A stretch of DNA of 64,000 nucleotides from Prevotellaceae bacterium UBA6974 (GTDB taxonomy: Bacteria; Bacteroidota; Bacteroidia; Bacteroidales; Bacteroidaceae), in assembly GCA_002450165.1 (NCBI GenBank), contig DJYQ01000033.1, positions 1 through 64,000 of the forward strand, written 5' to 3'. Both the position numbers and the translations under genes were made by a program. This document shows, piece by piece, positions 17,538 through 26,533 of this stretch. How positions within the stretch are numbered: the first letter of the stretch is position 1; each line of letters begins with the position of its first letter. The notes beneath the pieces were generated by a model, which saw only the letters and a list, made by a program, of their open reading frames with translations, did no database searches and had not been told where the DNA came from.

Positions 17538-20291
17538 TTATTTTTTATTCATTGTCATCTTTTCGTATAATTTAAACAGGCATTCCAGGCGGGCTTCGTC
17601 CGAGGGGAAGGGATAGCTTGGGTAGCAGCTTTCCACAATGTCATCCAGTTTGGCGTGGGCCTCGCGCAAGTCCTGAGGCATCTTGTCGGGGGCGTAAAGC
17701 TCAGCCAAAGTCTTTTCAGGATAATACTCACGAGTTATCAGCACTTCCTCTGCCGCTGACTCTATCTCTTGCTTCTTCTCTGCTGAGATGTTGGGGAAGG
17801 GGAAAGAGTTGTAACACATATTTGAGGAATAGCTGTAATCCTGTTTTAATCTTCCCCCAAATGTCCTGAACCATATCATGTGCATTAAAGATGACACAAC
17901 ACCAAGGACATAACTACCGCCATTATAAACAGAGAAAGCTTTGTCTGATGTAACAATTCCTTTTTCAAAAAGACCTATTGGTACATACTTACGTCTTTCT
18001 GATGTAACTTGAGGAATATATACAAAGTCCTCGTTCCTATAAGTTCTTTGAACAAATAGATAAGGTCTATCTGAATAAGCTTGTGTGCTGGGAGCGTCAC
18101 TATTTGCTCTAAAGTTTGAGACTTTTCTTAACTTGTTCTCTAATTCGGGGATATAGCCAAGTGAGTTATATTGTTCTTCTGTAATCCAAAAGCAATAACG
18201 TCTTAGCCCTCTCATAAATTCAGCAGCTCCAATGAAAGGTTTAATGACTTGCTCCAGTTGCGGATACTTGCTTATAAGTTCTGCCTTCTCGTTCTCTTCC
18301 AATAATAAATTACCATCATCACGAGCCATACTTCCCTTACATATGTGAGGTAAGTCTGATATTGGTTCGGGCTGTCTTCCTATAGCAATATCATTGGCTG
18401 GCATTAGATAACCGTTCAAGTGTTCAACAGTCCTTACTTGATTATCAGAGAAAAGCAAGATGTCTTTGTGTACTAAAGAACTTATTCCCACTATTATGCA
18501 ATAGACTCCAGCATTGTACTTTGCGTTGTTGCTCCATTTGAAGGATTGGTGAGCAAATGAAATGTGCAGGTTCTTTGATAGCAATGGTTCCCAAAGCATA
18601 GACACCTGTTCTCCTTGACATATAGAGTTTGTACTTACGAAGGCAAGTTGAGCCTTTGTATTCAAAATGTATTTGCCACACTTATAGAACCAGCAAGCGA
18701 TGTAGTCAAGGTTCTTATAGTTTTTGAACCCTCTAAAAACAATTGTCATATCCTCTTTTTGATTCTTGTCTTGCCAAGCAGAACCTAAATATGGCGGGTT
18801 GCCAAAGATAAAGACTTCTTCCTCTGGGGTGTGGGGACAGACAGAGTTCCAGTCGAGGCGGCAGGCGTTGCCGCAAACAATTTGGGTGATGTTCTTCAGG
18901 GGCAGGGCTTTTGTGTTGACACCAAAGTTCTCGTTGAGCTTGGTGTTCATCTGATGCTCTGCCAGCCAAAGCGACAACATTGCCACTTCGTGAGGGAAGT
19001 CGAGCAACTCGATGCCATAGAACTGGCTCAACTGAATCACGCTGGCATCCACCAAGAGAAATTCCCCTTGTGGCGTACACTTCTGCATCAAACACAGAAT
19101 GTCCATTTCGAGGAATCGTAGGCACTTATAGGTGATAATCAGAAAGTTGCCACTACCACAGGCAGGGTCGAAGAACTTCATCAGGCTCATACGCTTCAAC
19201 AAAGCCTGACACTTCTTCTTAACCGTTTTCATCTCCTCGTAGAACTGCTTCGAGGTAAGAGCACCAATCTCCTGCATCTGACGCTTTTGCTCGTACAACT
19301 CGTTCAACTTATTGTATTCGCCTCGCAAGTCATCTAAGAAGAGTGGATTGATTACCTTCATGATGTTAGGCACACTCGTATAATGCATTCCTTGGTTGGC
19401 ACGTTCCTCAGGGTTTACTACAGCCTGAATCATACTTCCAAAGATGTCCGGATTGATGTCCTTCCAATCCAACTCACCACATTCCAGAATAAGCTTGCGG
19501 GCCTTCATACCCATCTTGGGAATCTGAATATGCTTGGAGAACAGACCTCCGTTTACGTATGGGAACTGTTTAACAATACTGGGGATATTCTGTTGACGGA
19601 AAGAAACATCCATAATGTTAAACGTCTCATTCAGGTAGTCCGTCAGGTCTGAACCATCCCCCTTGGTATAACGCTTTATGGAGGAGGTGAAAAGGTTTTC
19701 CTCGAAGATGCCGGTGTCTTCGGCGAAAAAACAGAAGAGCAGACGGCTGATAAAGATGTTCAGGTCATGCAAATCATCATCACTGCGGAACTCATTGTAC
19801 GAACGTAATTCATCGTGCAACTTGGCCAACTTCTCTGCTGCCTTGACATCAGCTGGACTTTCCTCCACATAATGCACGCGCTCCACATCCATCAGGGGAT
19901 AGAAGAAAGCAAAGTCGCTGGGCATACGTTCCAACAGATTCTCGTAGGTATCTTTCTCGCGCAGGTCGTATGCCAACAGAGTCTTGCCATCGCTTACTGC
20001 AATAATCTTAGGAGCTGCCTTGACGACCTGTTGGTCGTGTTTCAGCCTTTCCAATCGTTCCGTCAGTTGAATAGTGGTTGCATGCTGATAACAGAAGTGA
20101 CCTTTAATGAGAAGTCCATCAAAAGTCTTCAAGACACCTTTACCTTCCTTGTAACGTTCAATGTCGCGTTCACTTTTGCCGAAGGAATAGAGCAGTTGAT
20201 AACCAACCTCACTTGCACGTACACCATTTCCGAACGAATCCGCCAGTCTTTGCTCTATCTCCCTATAGCCAAGTTGTAGTTTCTTTGCCAT
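17538..20291 (-). CDS. MmeI-like adenine-specific DNA methyltransferase without nuclease motif
   Basis: 917 residues from ATG 20291 (MAKKLQLGYREIEQ), matching the 919-residue type IIL enzyme MmeI in length and order. There is an N-terminal MmeI_N region, a helical spacer, a gamma-class N6-adenine methyltransferase core (DPACGSGNF near 375-383, NPPY near 497-500), then target-recognition and C-terminal parts. In MmeI the N-terminus is a D-x9-ExK endonuclease. Here the Asp is kept (D58) but the ExK position reads YQH (68-70), so cleavage activity is probably lost. The separate helicase and GIY-YIG genes next door may supply restriction. A 22-residue upstream extension is open but not family-like. 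Confidence 0.85.
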   Translation of the reverse strand: MAKKLQLGYREIEQRLADSFGNGVRASEVGYQLLYSFGKSERDIERYKEGKGVLKTFDGLLIKGHFCYQHATTIQLTERLERLKHDQQVVKAAPKIIAVSDGKTLLAYDLREKDTYENLLERMPSDFAFFYPLMDVERVHYVEESPADVKAAEKLAKLHDELRSYNEFRSDDDLHDLNIFISRLLFCFFAEDTGIFEENLFTSSIKRYTKGDGSDLTDYLNETFNIMDVSFRQQNIPSIVKQFPYVNGGLFSKHIQIPKMGMKARKLILECGELDWKDINPDIFGSMIQAVVNPEERANQGMHYTSVPNIMKVINPLFLDDLRGEYNKLNELYEQKRQMQEIGALTSKQFYEEMKTVKKKCQALLKRMSLMKFFDPACGSGNFLIITYKCLRFLEMDILCLMQKCTPQGEFLLVDASVIQLSQFYGIELLDFPHEVAMLSLWLAEHQMNTKLNENFGVNTKALPLKNITQIVCGNACRLDWNSVCPHTPEEEVFIFGNPPYLGSAWQDKNQKEDMTIVFRGFKNYKNLDYIACWFYKCGKYILNTKAQLAFVSTNSICQGEQVSMLWEPLLSKNLHISFAHQSFKWSNNAKYNAGVYCIIVGISSLVHKDILLFSDNQVRTVEHLNGYLMPANDIAIGRQPEPISDLPHICKGSMARDDGNLLLEENEKAELISKYPQLEQVIKPFIGAAEFMRGLRRYCFWITEEQYNSLGYIPELENKLRKVSNFRANSDAPSTQAYSDRPYLFVQRTYRNEDFVYIPQVTSERRKYVPIGLFEKGIVTSDKAFSVYNGGSYVLGVVSSLMHMIWFRTFGGRLKQDYSYSSNMCYNSFPFPNISAEKKQEIESAAEEVLITREYYPEKTLAELYAPDKMPQDLREAHAKLDDIVESCYPSYPFPSDEARLECLFKLYEKMTMNKK

Positions 20292-20389
20292 AGTTGTTGT
20301 TATTGAAGAAAGCGAACGGAATTCGTTCAGAAACGCAAACACAAGCCAAGCGCGCATAAAAAAACGTGGGACAGTTTAAACTTATCCAA

Positions 20390-20617
20390 CGTCTCAGGCG
20401 CTTGGCCGGTGCCCACTCCAGAAGATAAGATAAACGCCCACGCCTATAGCGTGAACGTCCACTTTTTTATCATTCTAGAGTCATCTATTTCGCGGCCAAG
20501 CTTAAGAGACGTTTTGAATAAAAAGCGTACGCTTCAATTACCACTAAGATCATACTGCCACCCTGCGCTCAGGGATTATGCTGCACGATGTGTGCTTTGC
20601 ATGCGTCGTTTACGACG
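20390..20617. other. Structured non-coding region upstream of the methyltransferase
   Basis: Between the methyltransferase start and the 11 bp array there is no credible gene (20292-20686). The region holds an imperfect 19 bp inverted repeat (CGTCTC-n4-GCTTGGCCG at 20390-20408 against 20493-20511). It also holds a CACGC/GCGTG hairpin (20439-20453), the perfect palindrome AAGCGTACGCTT (20523-20534) and CGTCGT-TT-ACGACG (20604-20617). It may contain operators, a small RNA or a remnant of a mobile element; which one cannot be told by eye. Confidence 0.5.
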
Positions 20618-20686
20618 ATTGGCCGTACTTGGGTGTAAAAATACAAAAATTATATGAAAAAGGAAAAATGAAAAGAGAAAAACATG

Positions 20687-20840
20687 TTCATCTCCAATCA
20701 AACTCTAATTGAATTCATGCTGAAGTCATACTGATCTCATGCTGAAGTCATACTCAATTCATACTCAACTCTAGCTGAAGTCATACTCAATTCATACTCA
20801 TCTCTAGCTGAAGTCATGCTGAACTCTAACTGATGTCATG
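20687..20840. repeat. Tandem array of fourteen 11 bp units
   Basis: Fourteen consecutive units of exactly 11 bp, consensus CTGAAGTCATA. From 20720 on, eleven units keep C, T, A, T and C at columns 1, 2, 4, 7 and 8. Column 3 alternates G/C, column 5 A/T, column 6 G/T/C, columns 9-10 AT/TA and column 11 A/G. The variants form a mixed order (for example CTCAATTCATA, CTCAACTCTAG, CTGATGTCATG). A 33 bp super-unit is repeated at 20742-20774 and 20775-20807. It is non-coding and lies between the structured region and the dinD terminator. Confidence 0.9.
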
Positions 20841-20875
20841 TTCTAAGTGAATAAAATCTGTGAAATATCGGGTAT

Positions 20876-20903
20876 AAAAAAGCTCGCTATTTTATTAGCG
20901 AGC
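20876..20903 (-). terminator. Terminator of dinD
   Basis: On the minus strand GCTCGCTA (903 to 896) pairs with TAGCGAGC (889 to 882), with a 6 nt loop and a T6 tail (20881-20876). It lies 26 bp after the dinD stop. Confidence 0.85.
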
Positions 20904-20928
20904 CTATGTATTGGAAGTTGGTGTATAT

Positions 20929-21792
20929 TTACACGCTATCTTTTGGTAATTTCTGTGCTAGCTTCTGCATCAGTCGCTCATCCTTTGCCACTTTACGTTC
21001 CACCTTCTTGATGTCCTCTGCAGGTGGGAGATTTTCTGGTTTAATACCTCGCTGGTTTAACATTCCACGAACGCTACGATTATTCTGCACGTGCTCAGCA
21101 GTAATATCAGCCTCACCATAGAGGTCCTTCTGTTCCACATTGTAGTTGGTCATCTCTGTTGCTAGATTTTTGGCGGCGATGGTAAGTGTAGGTAGATAGT
21201 CTGCCAAAGCTCCGCTCTTGATGCCTAGACGCTTCTTCATCTGCTCGGTAGTGAGTCCGCCAAACAGAGCGCAATCGCCCTTGGAACGGATGCGCCCGAA
21301 GCCTTTGTCATCGACTCCACGTTCATAAATATTGCGACTGAGTTGTTTCTCAGAAGCGCGTAGTCTTTCACGAGTATTGAGGCGGGCAATTTCGTTCAAG
21401 CGCTCTTCTATAAGTTCTGCCTTGCGAGTCTGCACAGCAAAATAGCTCTGAGCAAAAGCAATCTCTTCCTTCTTTGGGTCACCGTTCTGAGCAATTAGGT
21501 AGCATGCATAACGTGTAAGCATAAAGTCCTGGATTTCACGTTGAGATCCGCTACCCAGAGGGACCATTTTCGTAACCTCACGAAAATGGTTATCTATACT
21601 GATCCCCAACGTCTTACATGCTTCCATTGCACGACCAATAGCCCCAACGAAATTCTCCCAACGGGCATAGCCTAACACCATTTGAAGTTCGCGAGCATAC
21701 CACACCTCTATGGTATTTCCGTCGTCATCGCTAATGCCCTTTGTGATAGCATCAAAATCAGATTTGTATTGTTGTATCTTCTGAATATCCAT
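20929..21792 (-). CDS. dinD: DNA damage-inducible protein D (DinD-like)
   Basis: 287 residues with the DinD/BRO-type N-terminus (VWYARELQMVLGYARWENF, residues about 28-46). The conserved middle block DFMLTRYACYLIAQNGDP is followed by QSYFAVQTRKAE, the KilA/antirepressor-like core of this family. In E. coli DinD is an SOS-induced inhibitor of RecA-mediated strand exchange. Family members are frequently found beside restriction-modification genes, which fits this position just outside the methyltransferase island. No LexA-type box was recognised upstream. It has its own terminator and is separated from the next operon by another. Confidence 0.88.
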   Translation of the reverse strand: MDIQKIQQYKSDFDAITKGISDDDGNTIEVWYARELQMVLGYARWENFVGAIGRAMEACKTLGISIDNHFREVTKMVPLGSGSQREIQDFMLTRYACYLIAQNGDPKKEEIAFAQSYFAVQTRKAELIEERLNEIARLNTRERLRASEKQLSRNIYERGVDDKGFGRIRSKGDCALFGGLTTEQMKKRLGIKSGALADYLPTLTIAAKNLATEMTNYNVEQKDLYGEADITAEHVQNNRSVRGMLNQRGIKPENLPPAEDIKKVERKVAKDERLMQKLAQKLPKDSV

Positions 21793-21827
21793 AATTATTC
21801 GTTAGTCGTCTCGCCATTGGTTCTTCC

Positions 21828-21862
21828 TCAAAATGCAGCATGGTGTTGTACCATGCTGCATT
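21828..21862 (-). terminator. Terminator of the sialic acid operon
   Basis: A perfect 13 bp stem, AATGCAGCATGGT (21832-21844) with ACCATGCTGCATT (21850-21862) and a 5 nt loop. It is followed on the minus strand by TTTTG. It lies directly after the epimerase gene. Confidence 0.85.
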
Positions 21863-21883
21863 GTCTAATATTTGAATTGTGTA

Positions 21884-23062
21884 CTAACCTTGCTTTGCTG
21901 CGATGCGTTCCAGAGACTGATAGACCTGCATCAGGCCGCGGGGAACGTGGAAGCAGCCCTTCCACTTGCCGCCCTTGAGGGTCAGAAGCACCTCGCCGCG
22001 GCGATTGAGGTAGCCGTACCATTCGGGATATTCGGGATCTACGAAATGGCTCCATACGTAGTCGTGTATCTTTTCGAACCACTGCAGGCACTCCTGCGAG
22101 CCTGTCAGCTCGTAGCCCTTGATCATGGTGATGAGGGTCTCGATATGTACCCACCATAGTTTCTGATCCCATTCCAGTTGCTGCAGTGGATGCCCCAGAC
22201 GGTCCATGAAGTAGAATATGCCGCCATACTGCTTGTCCCAGCCGTATTCGACCTCGCGCAGGGCAATGTGCACGGCTTTGTCGATAAGGTCCTGACGTCC
22301 CAGGCGTTTGCCCAGGTCCATGATGAACCACATGGCCTCGATAGCGTGACCGGGATTTTGCAGGCGTCCTTCGTGGCAATCTACCAGTTTGCCGTCCTTG
22401 CTGACGCACTCGACAATCATATCCAGTTCGGGACGGTAGAATACGTCCAGAACCTCGTGCAGGCAGATGTCGATGGTATCCTGAAGGAACTTGGGATCCA
22501 GAAGGTCTTCGATTTCGAGTGCCACGTTACATAGTATCATGGGCAGGTCGAAGGTCTTGAGGGCGCGTGCCCCGGATGCTGCCTTTGACCAGCGTCCCTT
22601 GGGGTTATTGCGTTTCTCCAGGACGATATTGAAGGTCTTGAGGGCGATATCTGCATATTCCTGATTGCCTGTAGCCTTGTACAGCTGACCGAAGGCGATT
22701 ACGGCAAAGGTGTACGAGAAGATATTGTAGGGCTCTACCAACGGATGTCCCTCGCGGTCCAGTGAGAAATACCAGTTCAGGTTGCCGTCGTGTCCGTATT
22801 TCTTTAGGAACTCGGCTCCCTGTATGGCGGCATCCAGCCATTCCTGACGTTTCTCGACCTTGTTGTAAAGGGTTGCAAGCATCCATACCTCGCGTCCCTG
22901 TAGCCAGACGAACTTGTCGGTATCATAGACCTGACCGTCACGTTCGATGCAGGTGAAGTAACCTCCAAATTCGGTGTCTATACTGTTGTTCATCCAGAAA
23001 GGCATTACCTTGTCCAGAAGCTCGCTCTTGTACTGAGCGGCAAGTTGTTTGAAGTCAATCAT
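21884..23062 (-). CDS. N-acylglucosamine 2-epimerase (AGE / RnBP family)
   Basis: 392 residues of the (alpha/alpha)6-barrel AGE family, which interconverts N-acetylmannosamine and N-acetylglucosamine. Family blocks include WLQGREVWML near residue 35, GHAIEAMWF (containing a conserved His) and HIETLITMIKGYELTG. It is the last gene of the operon after the sialic acid lyase and transporter. It thus takes the ManNAc released by the lyase to GlcNAc, replacing the NanE/NanK route of enterobacteria. It starts 1 bp after the transporter stop, so the two are tightly coupled. No signal peptide is seen, so it is cytoplasmic. Confidence 0.92.
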   Translation of the reverse strand: MIDFKQLAAQYKSELLDKVMPFWMNNSIDTEFGGYFTCIERDGQVYDTDKFVWLQGREVWMLATLYNKVEKRQEWLDAAIQGAEFLKKYGHDGNLNWYFSLDREGHPLVEPYNIFSYTFAVIAFGQLYKATGNQEYADIALKTFNIVLEKRNNPKGRWSKAASGARALKTFDLPMILCNVALEIEDLLDPKFLQDTIDICLHEVLDVFYRPELDMIVECVSKDGKLVDCHEGRLQNPGHAIEAMWFIMDLGKRLGRQDLIDKAVHIALREVEYGWDKQYGGIFYFMDRLGHPLQQLEWDQKLWWVHIETLITMIKGYELTGSQECLQWFEKIHDYVWSHFVDPEYPEWYGYLNRRGEVLLTLKGGKWKGCFHVPRGLMQVYQSLERIAAKQG

Positions 23063-23063
23063 T

Positions 23064-25562
23064 TTATTTCTTGGTTACAAATGACAGAATATATGATACA
23101 ATGACGCACACGATGATGCCTGTGGCACCGAAAAGGAACAGGTTGGCATCGGTGCAGTAGCTCATCCAGAACACTACAACCTCGCCTGCGATGAAGCCCG
23201 TCAGTGCAGCATATCCCTTTACCCGCGGCATGAAGACTGCTACGAAGAACAGGCCGCCAAGACCGCTGGTCAGCAGACCCAGTATGGTATTGAAATAGTC
23301 AAGCAGGGACTGTATGTTCCATGTTGCCATCATCAGGGCGACTGCCAGACCTATCAGACCGCTTATGATACATGTCCAACGGGCTGTCCTGAGCAGTTGC
23401 TGGGATGTAATCGACGGACGGAAACGCTGGACGAAATCCACGCTGAAGGCAGTCGATACGCTGTTGATATTGCTGGAGATGGTGCTCATTGTCGCAGCAA
23501 AGATGGCTGCAATCAGCAGACCGGCAATACCGGCAGGCATCTGACTCATCATGAAGAACGGGAAGATTGCGTCTGACTGGGACATGGTGACATCCAGCTC
23601 GGCAGGATGGGTCTTGTAGAATGTGTACAGGCCCGTGCCTATCATGTAGAATGCTACGGAGATGAACACCGACATGAAGCCGTTGACCAGTATGCTACGG
23701 CTTGCTGACTTCTCGTCCCTGGTGGTCATGTAGCGTTGTATGACGGTCTGGTCGGATGTGTATGATATCAGGTTGTTGGCAAGTCCGCCTATGATGACAA
23801 CCCACCATGTGGCATTGGACCAGCCGTTGCTCCAGTCGAACAGCCGCAGCTTGTCGTTGTCCAGTGCAATGTCTATGCATGAGGATATGCCTCCGGCTGT
23901 ATTTGCCATAAGGTATCCCGCTGCAAATATGGCACCGCCTACCAGGATAATGCCTTGTACCACGTCACCCCATATTACGGCTTCGACACCTCCCATGGTG
24001 CAGTAGATAATGGTCACAAGTCCCATGAGTATGATGCACAGGTAGATGTCTATGCCTGTTACTGCCGTAAGTGCCAACGACGGAAGGTACATTACGAGAG
24101 CCATGCGTGCTACCATGAAGATGCAGAACAAGGCTGATGACATAAGTCGTGTGGCAGGGTTGAAACGTTCCTCCAGAATCTCGTACGCACTGGCCACTTT
24201 CAGATTCCTGAAATATGGCAGATAGTATTTGATTACCGGAATACCTACGATAGGTATCATCCACAGCATAGGATAGTATGTCCAGTCTGTCGTATATGCC
24301 TTTGCCGGTATTGCCATATAGGTTATGGCACTGAGCATTGTAGCATAGATGCTGATGCCTGCTGCCCACCACGGAATACGGCCGCCGCCCTTGAAGAAGT
24401 CGTCCGCGCCGTTCTCCTTGCGCATGAAATACACTCCCATGCCCAACATGGCTACCAGATAGAATACCAGCACTGCCCAGTTGAGCCAACCGAAGTTGTG
24501 CTGGGTGGTTATCCTAATCTCGCTGACGTCGGCACTGCGTATGCCTGGCATGGTTTCGCCTCCGGAATAGTACCATACTGGATTGTCCGGGTCCTTGGTC
24601 AGACATGCTCCGGCACGTGCAAGCAGGGGATCGCCCTTGAACAAAGCCCACGAATCCGTTATGGTATGATATACGAGAACGTCCTGGCGGAACCTGTACC
24701 ACTCGGGCTGATGGCGCAGATACAGGCTGTCCTGCTGACCGGTGATGGCATGATAGAACACGTCATAGTTTACACCGCCAAAGAACAGTATGTGGCTGTA
24801 GCCTGATGTCGTACTGGCTGATCCTACGATTGCCTGACGTACCAGATAGCTCTTGGTATTGTCCTCTGCATTCCCTTTCTTGCCCTGTTCCTGTATCCAT
24901 ACGGATGCAGGGCTGGTGCGGCTCCACTGGTGAGTGGCCAGATTCATATAGACACCGTCATTATATACCGTGGCTTTCTGTCCTATGGAATCTGCCTGGG
25001 GCTGGTAGCCTCCGAACACATACAGGGCTGGTCCGGCGGGTGAATACTGTACCTGAACGCAAGGTTGCAGACGGCAATTGTCCGGCAATGTATCCAGTGC
25101 CGTCCATCGAAGGTTCCTTTCCCAGCGGGCACTGTAGATGACCCGGTTGGGCTTGCCGAAGCTTTGACCACCGGCAATGTAAATCGTACCGTCGTAGTAT
25201 GTGGCTGCAAAGTTGTCAAGCCCGATGGGCAGAGGTGTGCACATCACGCGGTTGGAACTGTTGGGATAGAACTCGCATGTAGTGAGCGAGCTGGGACCGC
25301 ATTGTCCGCCCAGAAACAGTACACCGTCGCCAATCTGTACGCTGGCACCGTAGGCTTGCGGATAGAATTTCTTCTCGCCGCCGTCGGCACATGGCTTGTC
25401 GGGGAAATTGCAACCTCCCCACGTCCACAGTTGATTCTGAATCCACCCGGCATAATGTCCGGAAACGGCCTGACGCATAGGTATTGACTTGGTCACGCCT
25501 ACATGATTCTGAGCTAAGGCAAATAATGGAATGAATGATAATAATGTTAATATCCTTTTCAT
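23064..25562 (-). CDS. Sialic acid mutarotase-like kelch domain fused to sodium:solute symporter
   Basis: 832 residues from ATG 25562; that start gives a clean signal peptide (MKRILTLLSFIPLFALAQ), and an upstream extension does not. Residues about 20-390 form a kelch beta-propeller like NanM/YjhT, the periplasmic N-acetylneuraminate epimerase. Residues about 395-830 form a sodium:solute symporter with around 13 membrane segments (starting FGWLNWAVLVFYLVAML). The fusion would convert the sialic acid anomer and import it with sodium in one protein. Such cyclically permuted mutarotase-symporter fusions are known in Bacteroidetes. Its place between lyase and epimerase supports sialic acid as substrate. 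Confidence 0.88.
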   Translation of the reverse strand: MKRILTLLSFIPLFALAQNHVGVTKSIPMRQAVSGHYAGWIQNQLWTWGGCNFPDKPCADGGEKKFYPQAYGASVQIGDGVLFLGGQCGPSSLTTCEFYPNSSNRVMCTPLPIGLDNFAATYYDGTIYIAGGQSFGKPNRVIYSARWERNLRWTALDTLPDNCRLQPCVQVQYSPAGPALYVFGGYQPQADSIGQKATVYNDGVYMNLATHQWSRTSPASVWIQEQGKKGNAEDNTKSYLVRQAIVGSASTTSGYSHILFFGGVNYDVFYHAITGQQDSLYLRHQPEWYRFRQDVLVYHTITDSWALFKGDPLLARAGACLTKDPDNPVWYYSGGETMPGIRSADVSEIRITTQHNFGWLNWAVLVFYLVAMLGMGVYFMRKENGADDFFKGGGRIPWWAAGISIYATMLSAITYMAIPAKAYTTDWTYYPMLWMIPIVGIPVIKYYLPYFRNLKVASAYEILEERFNPATRLMSSALFCIFMVARMALVMYLPSLALTAVTGIDIYLCIILMGLVTIIYCTMGGVEAVIWGDVVQGIILVGGAIFAAGYLMANTAGGISSCIDIALDNDKLRLFDWSNGWSNATWWVVIIGGLANNLISYTSDQTVIQRYMTTRDEKSASRSILVNGFMSVFISVAFYMIGTGLYTFYKTHPAELDVTMSQSDAIFPFFMMSQMPAGIAGLLIAAIFAATMSTISSNINSVSTAFSVDFVQRFRPSITSQQLLRTARWTCIISGLIGLAVALMMATWNIQSLLDYFNTILGLLTSGLGGLFFVAVFMPRVKGYAALTGFIAGEVVVFWMSYCTDANLFLFGATGIIVCVIVSYILSFVTKK

Positions 25563-25590
25563 CACTTCCTGCAATTCCTTTTTCTGGTAA

Positions 25591-26514
25591 TTAGAATTGA
25601 TTGCAACGCTGGAAGAAGCCAATCTCCTCCAGTTCCTTGCGCATCTGTACCTCTTCGGCATCCGTCAGGTTCTGGAATGGTGTACGGTTAGGACCGAGGT
25701 CAAGGCCAATCAGTTTCATTATACGCTTGCCACCTACGATATTGCCACGGAAATGACAGATTACGTTGATAACGGACTGAGAGAAGTTCTGACGCTCGCG
25801 TGCCAGTTCCAGATTACCCTCGTTCCATGCCTGGATGATGCCCACCAGCTCACGTCCGTTGTAGTTGGTGGTACCGCCTATGCCGCCTCGGGCACCGCCC
25901 ATAGCCAATGAGGGCAGTATGGTTTCGTCCTGGCCATGCAGCATGTCGAACTTGCCATTTGCATACAAACGGCACTGGTTGTATTCGTAGATGCTCTCGA
26001 AAGTGTACTTTATACCGGCAAAGTTGGGAATACGCCCATCAACTGCCTTGAGCAGCTCTACCATAGGCAGGAAAGCACCGTTGAATGCGGGGATGTGATA
26101 GTAGTAGAACGGCAGATTGGGTGCACCTGCTGCAATCTCCTCGCAATATTTTACAAGTTCCTCGATACGGCTAATCTTGGGGAATGGAGGTGCCATAGCA
26201 CCAATACCCCATGCACCAATCTTCTGTGCATGTTCGGCCAGCATACGGCTGTTACGCACACAGCAAGAGCCTACGTGTACGATTACCTTGAAGCCCTCTG
26301 GGGCTGCAGCAACCCAAGCTTCGGCAAGACGCATGCGCTCTTCCTCGGTAAGCATATAACCCTCACCGCTGCTGCCATTGATAAACACACCCTGAAGTCC
26401 GTTTTTGTGCAACATCTGCGCATAAGCTGGAATAGGCTCCAGATTAACATCACCATTCTCGTAGAAAGGTGTGAACGGGGCATCGATAAGGCCAACTACT
26501 TTCTCAAAAGTCAT
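25591..26514 (-). CDS. nanA: N-acetylneuraminate lyase (DHDPS/NAL family)
   Basis: 307 residues of the TIM-barrel class I aldolases, which cleave N-acetylneuraminate to pyruvate and N-acetylmannosamine. INGSSGEGYMLTEEER near residue 45 is the GxxGE motif that binds the pyruvate carboxylate. FYYYHIPAFNG carries the catalytic Tyr and FAGIKYT the Schiff-base Lys. The GIKYT rather than GIKDS context favours sialic acid lyase over dihydrodipicolinate synthase. It sits between the sulfatase and the symporter with 20-28 bp gaps and no separate promoter. Confidence 0.9.
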   Translation of the reverse strand: MTFEKVVGLIDAPFTPFYENGDVNLEPIPAYAQMLHKNGLQGVFINGSSGEGYMLTEEERMRLAEAWVAAAPEGFKVIVHVGSCCVRNSRMLAEHAQKIGAWGIGAMAPPFPKISRIEELVKYCEEIAAGAPNLPFYYYHIPAFNGAFLPMVELLKAVDGRIPNFAGIKYTFESIYEYNQCRLYANGKFDMLHGQDETILPSLAMGGARGGIGGTTNYNGRELVGIIQAWNEGNLELARERQNFSQSVINVICHFRGNIVGGKRIMKLIGLDLGPNRTPFQNLTDAEEVQMRKELEEIGFFQRCNQF

Positions 26515-26533
26515 AGTTTTAAAATGTTTAGGA

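Noticed and set aside
17525..17578. Toxin gene following the antitoxin-like gene
   Set aside because: The frame is only 17 codons long and shows no PIN or RelE-like sequence.
12955..20291. Assignment of the island to DISARM or BREX
   Set aside because: The PLD protein resembles DrmC, but DrmA, DrmB, PglZ and BrxC are all absent.
20409..20657. 82-residue ORF on the plus strand
   Set aside because: Starts with a GTG inside the palindrome region, has no domain and unusual composition; treated as non-coding.
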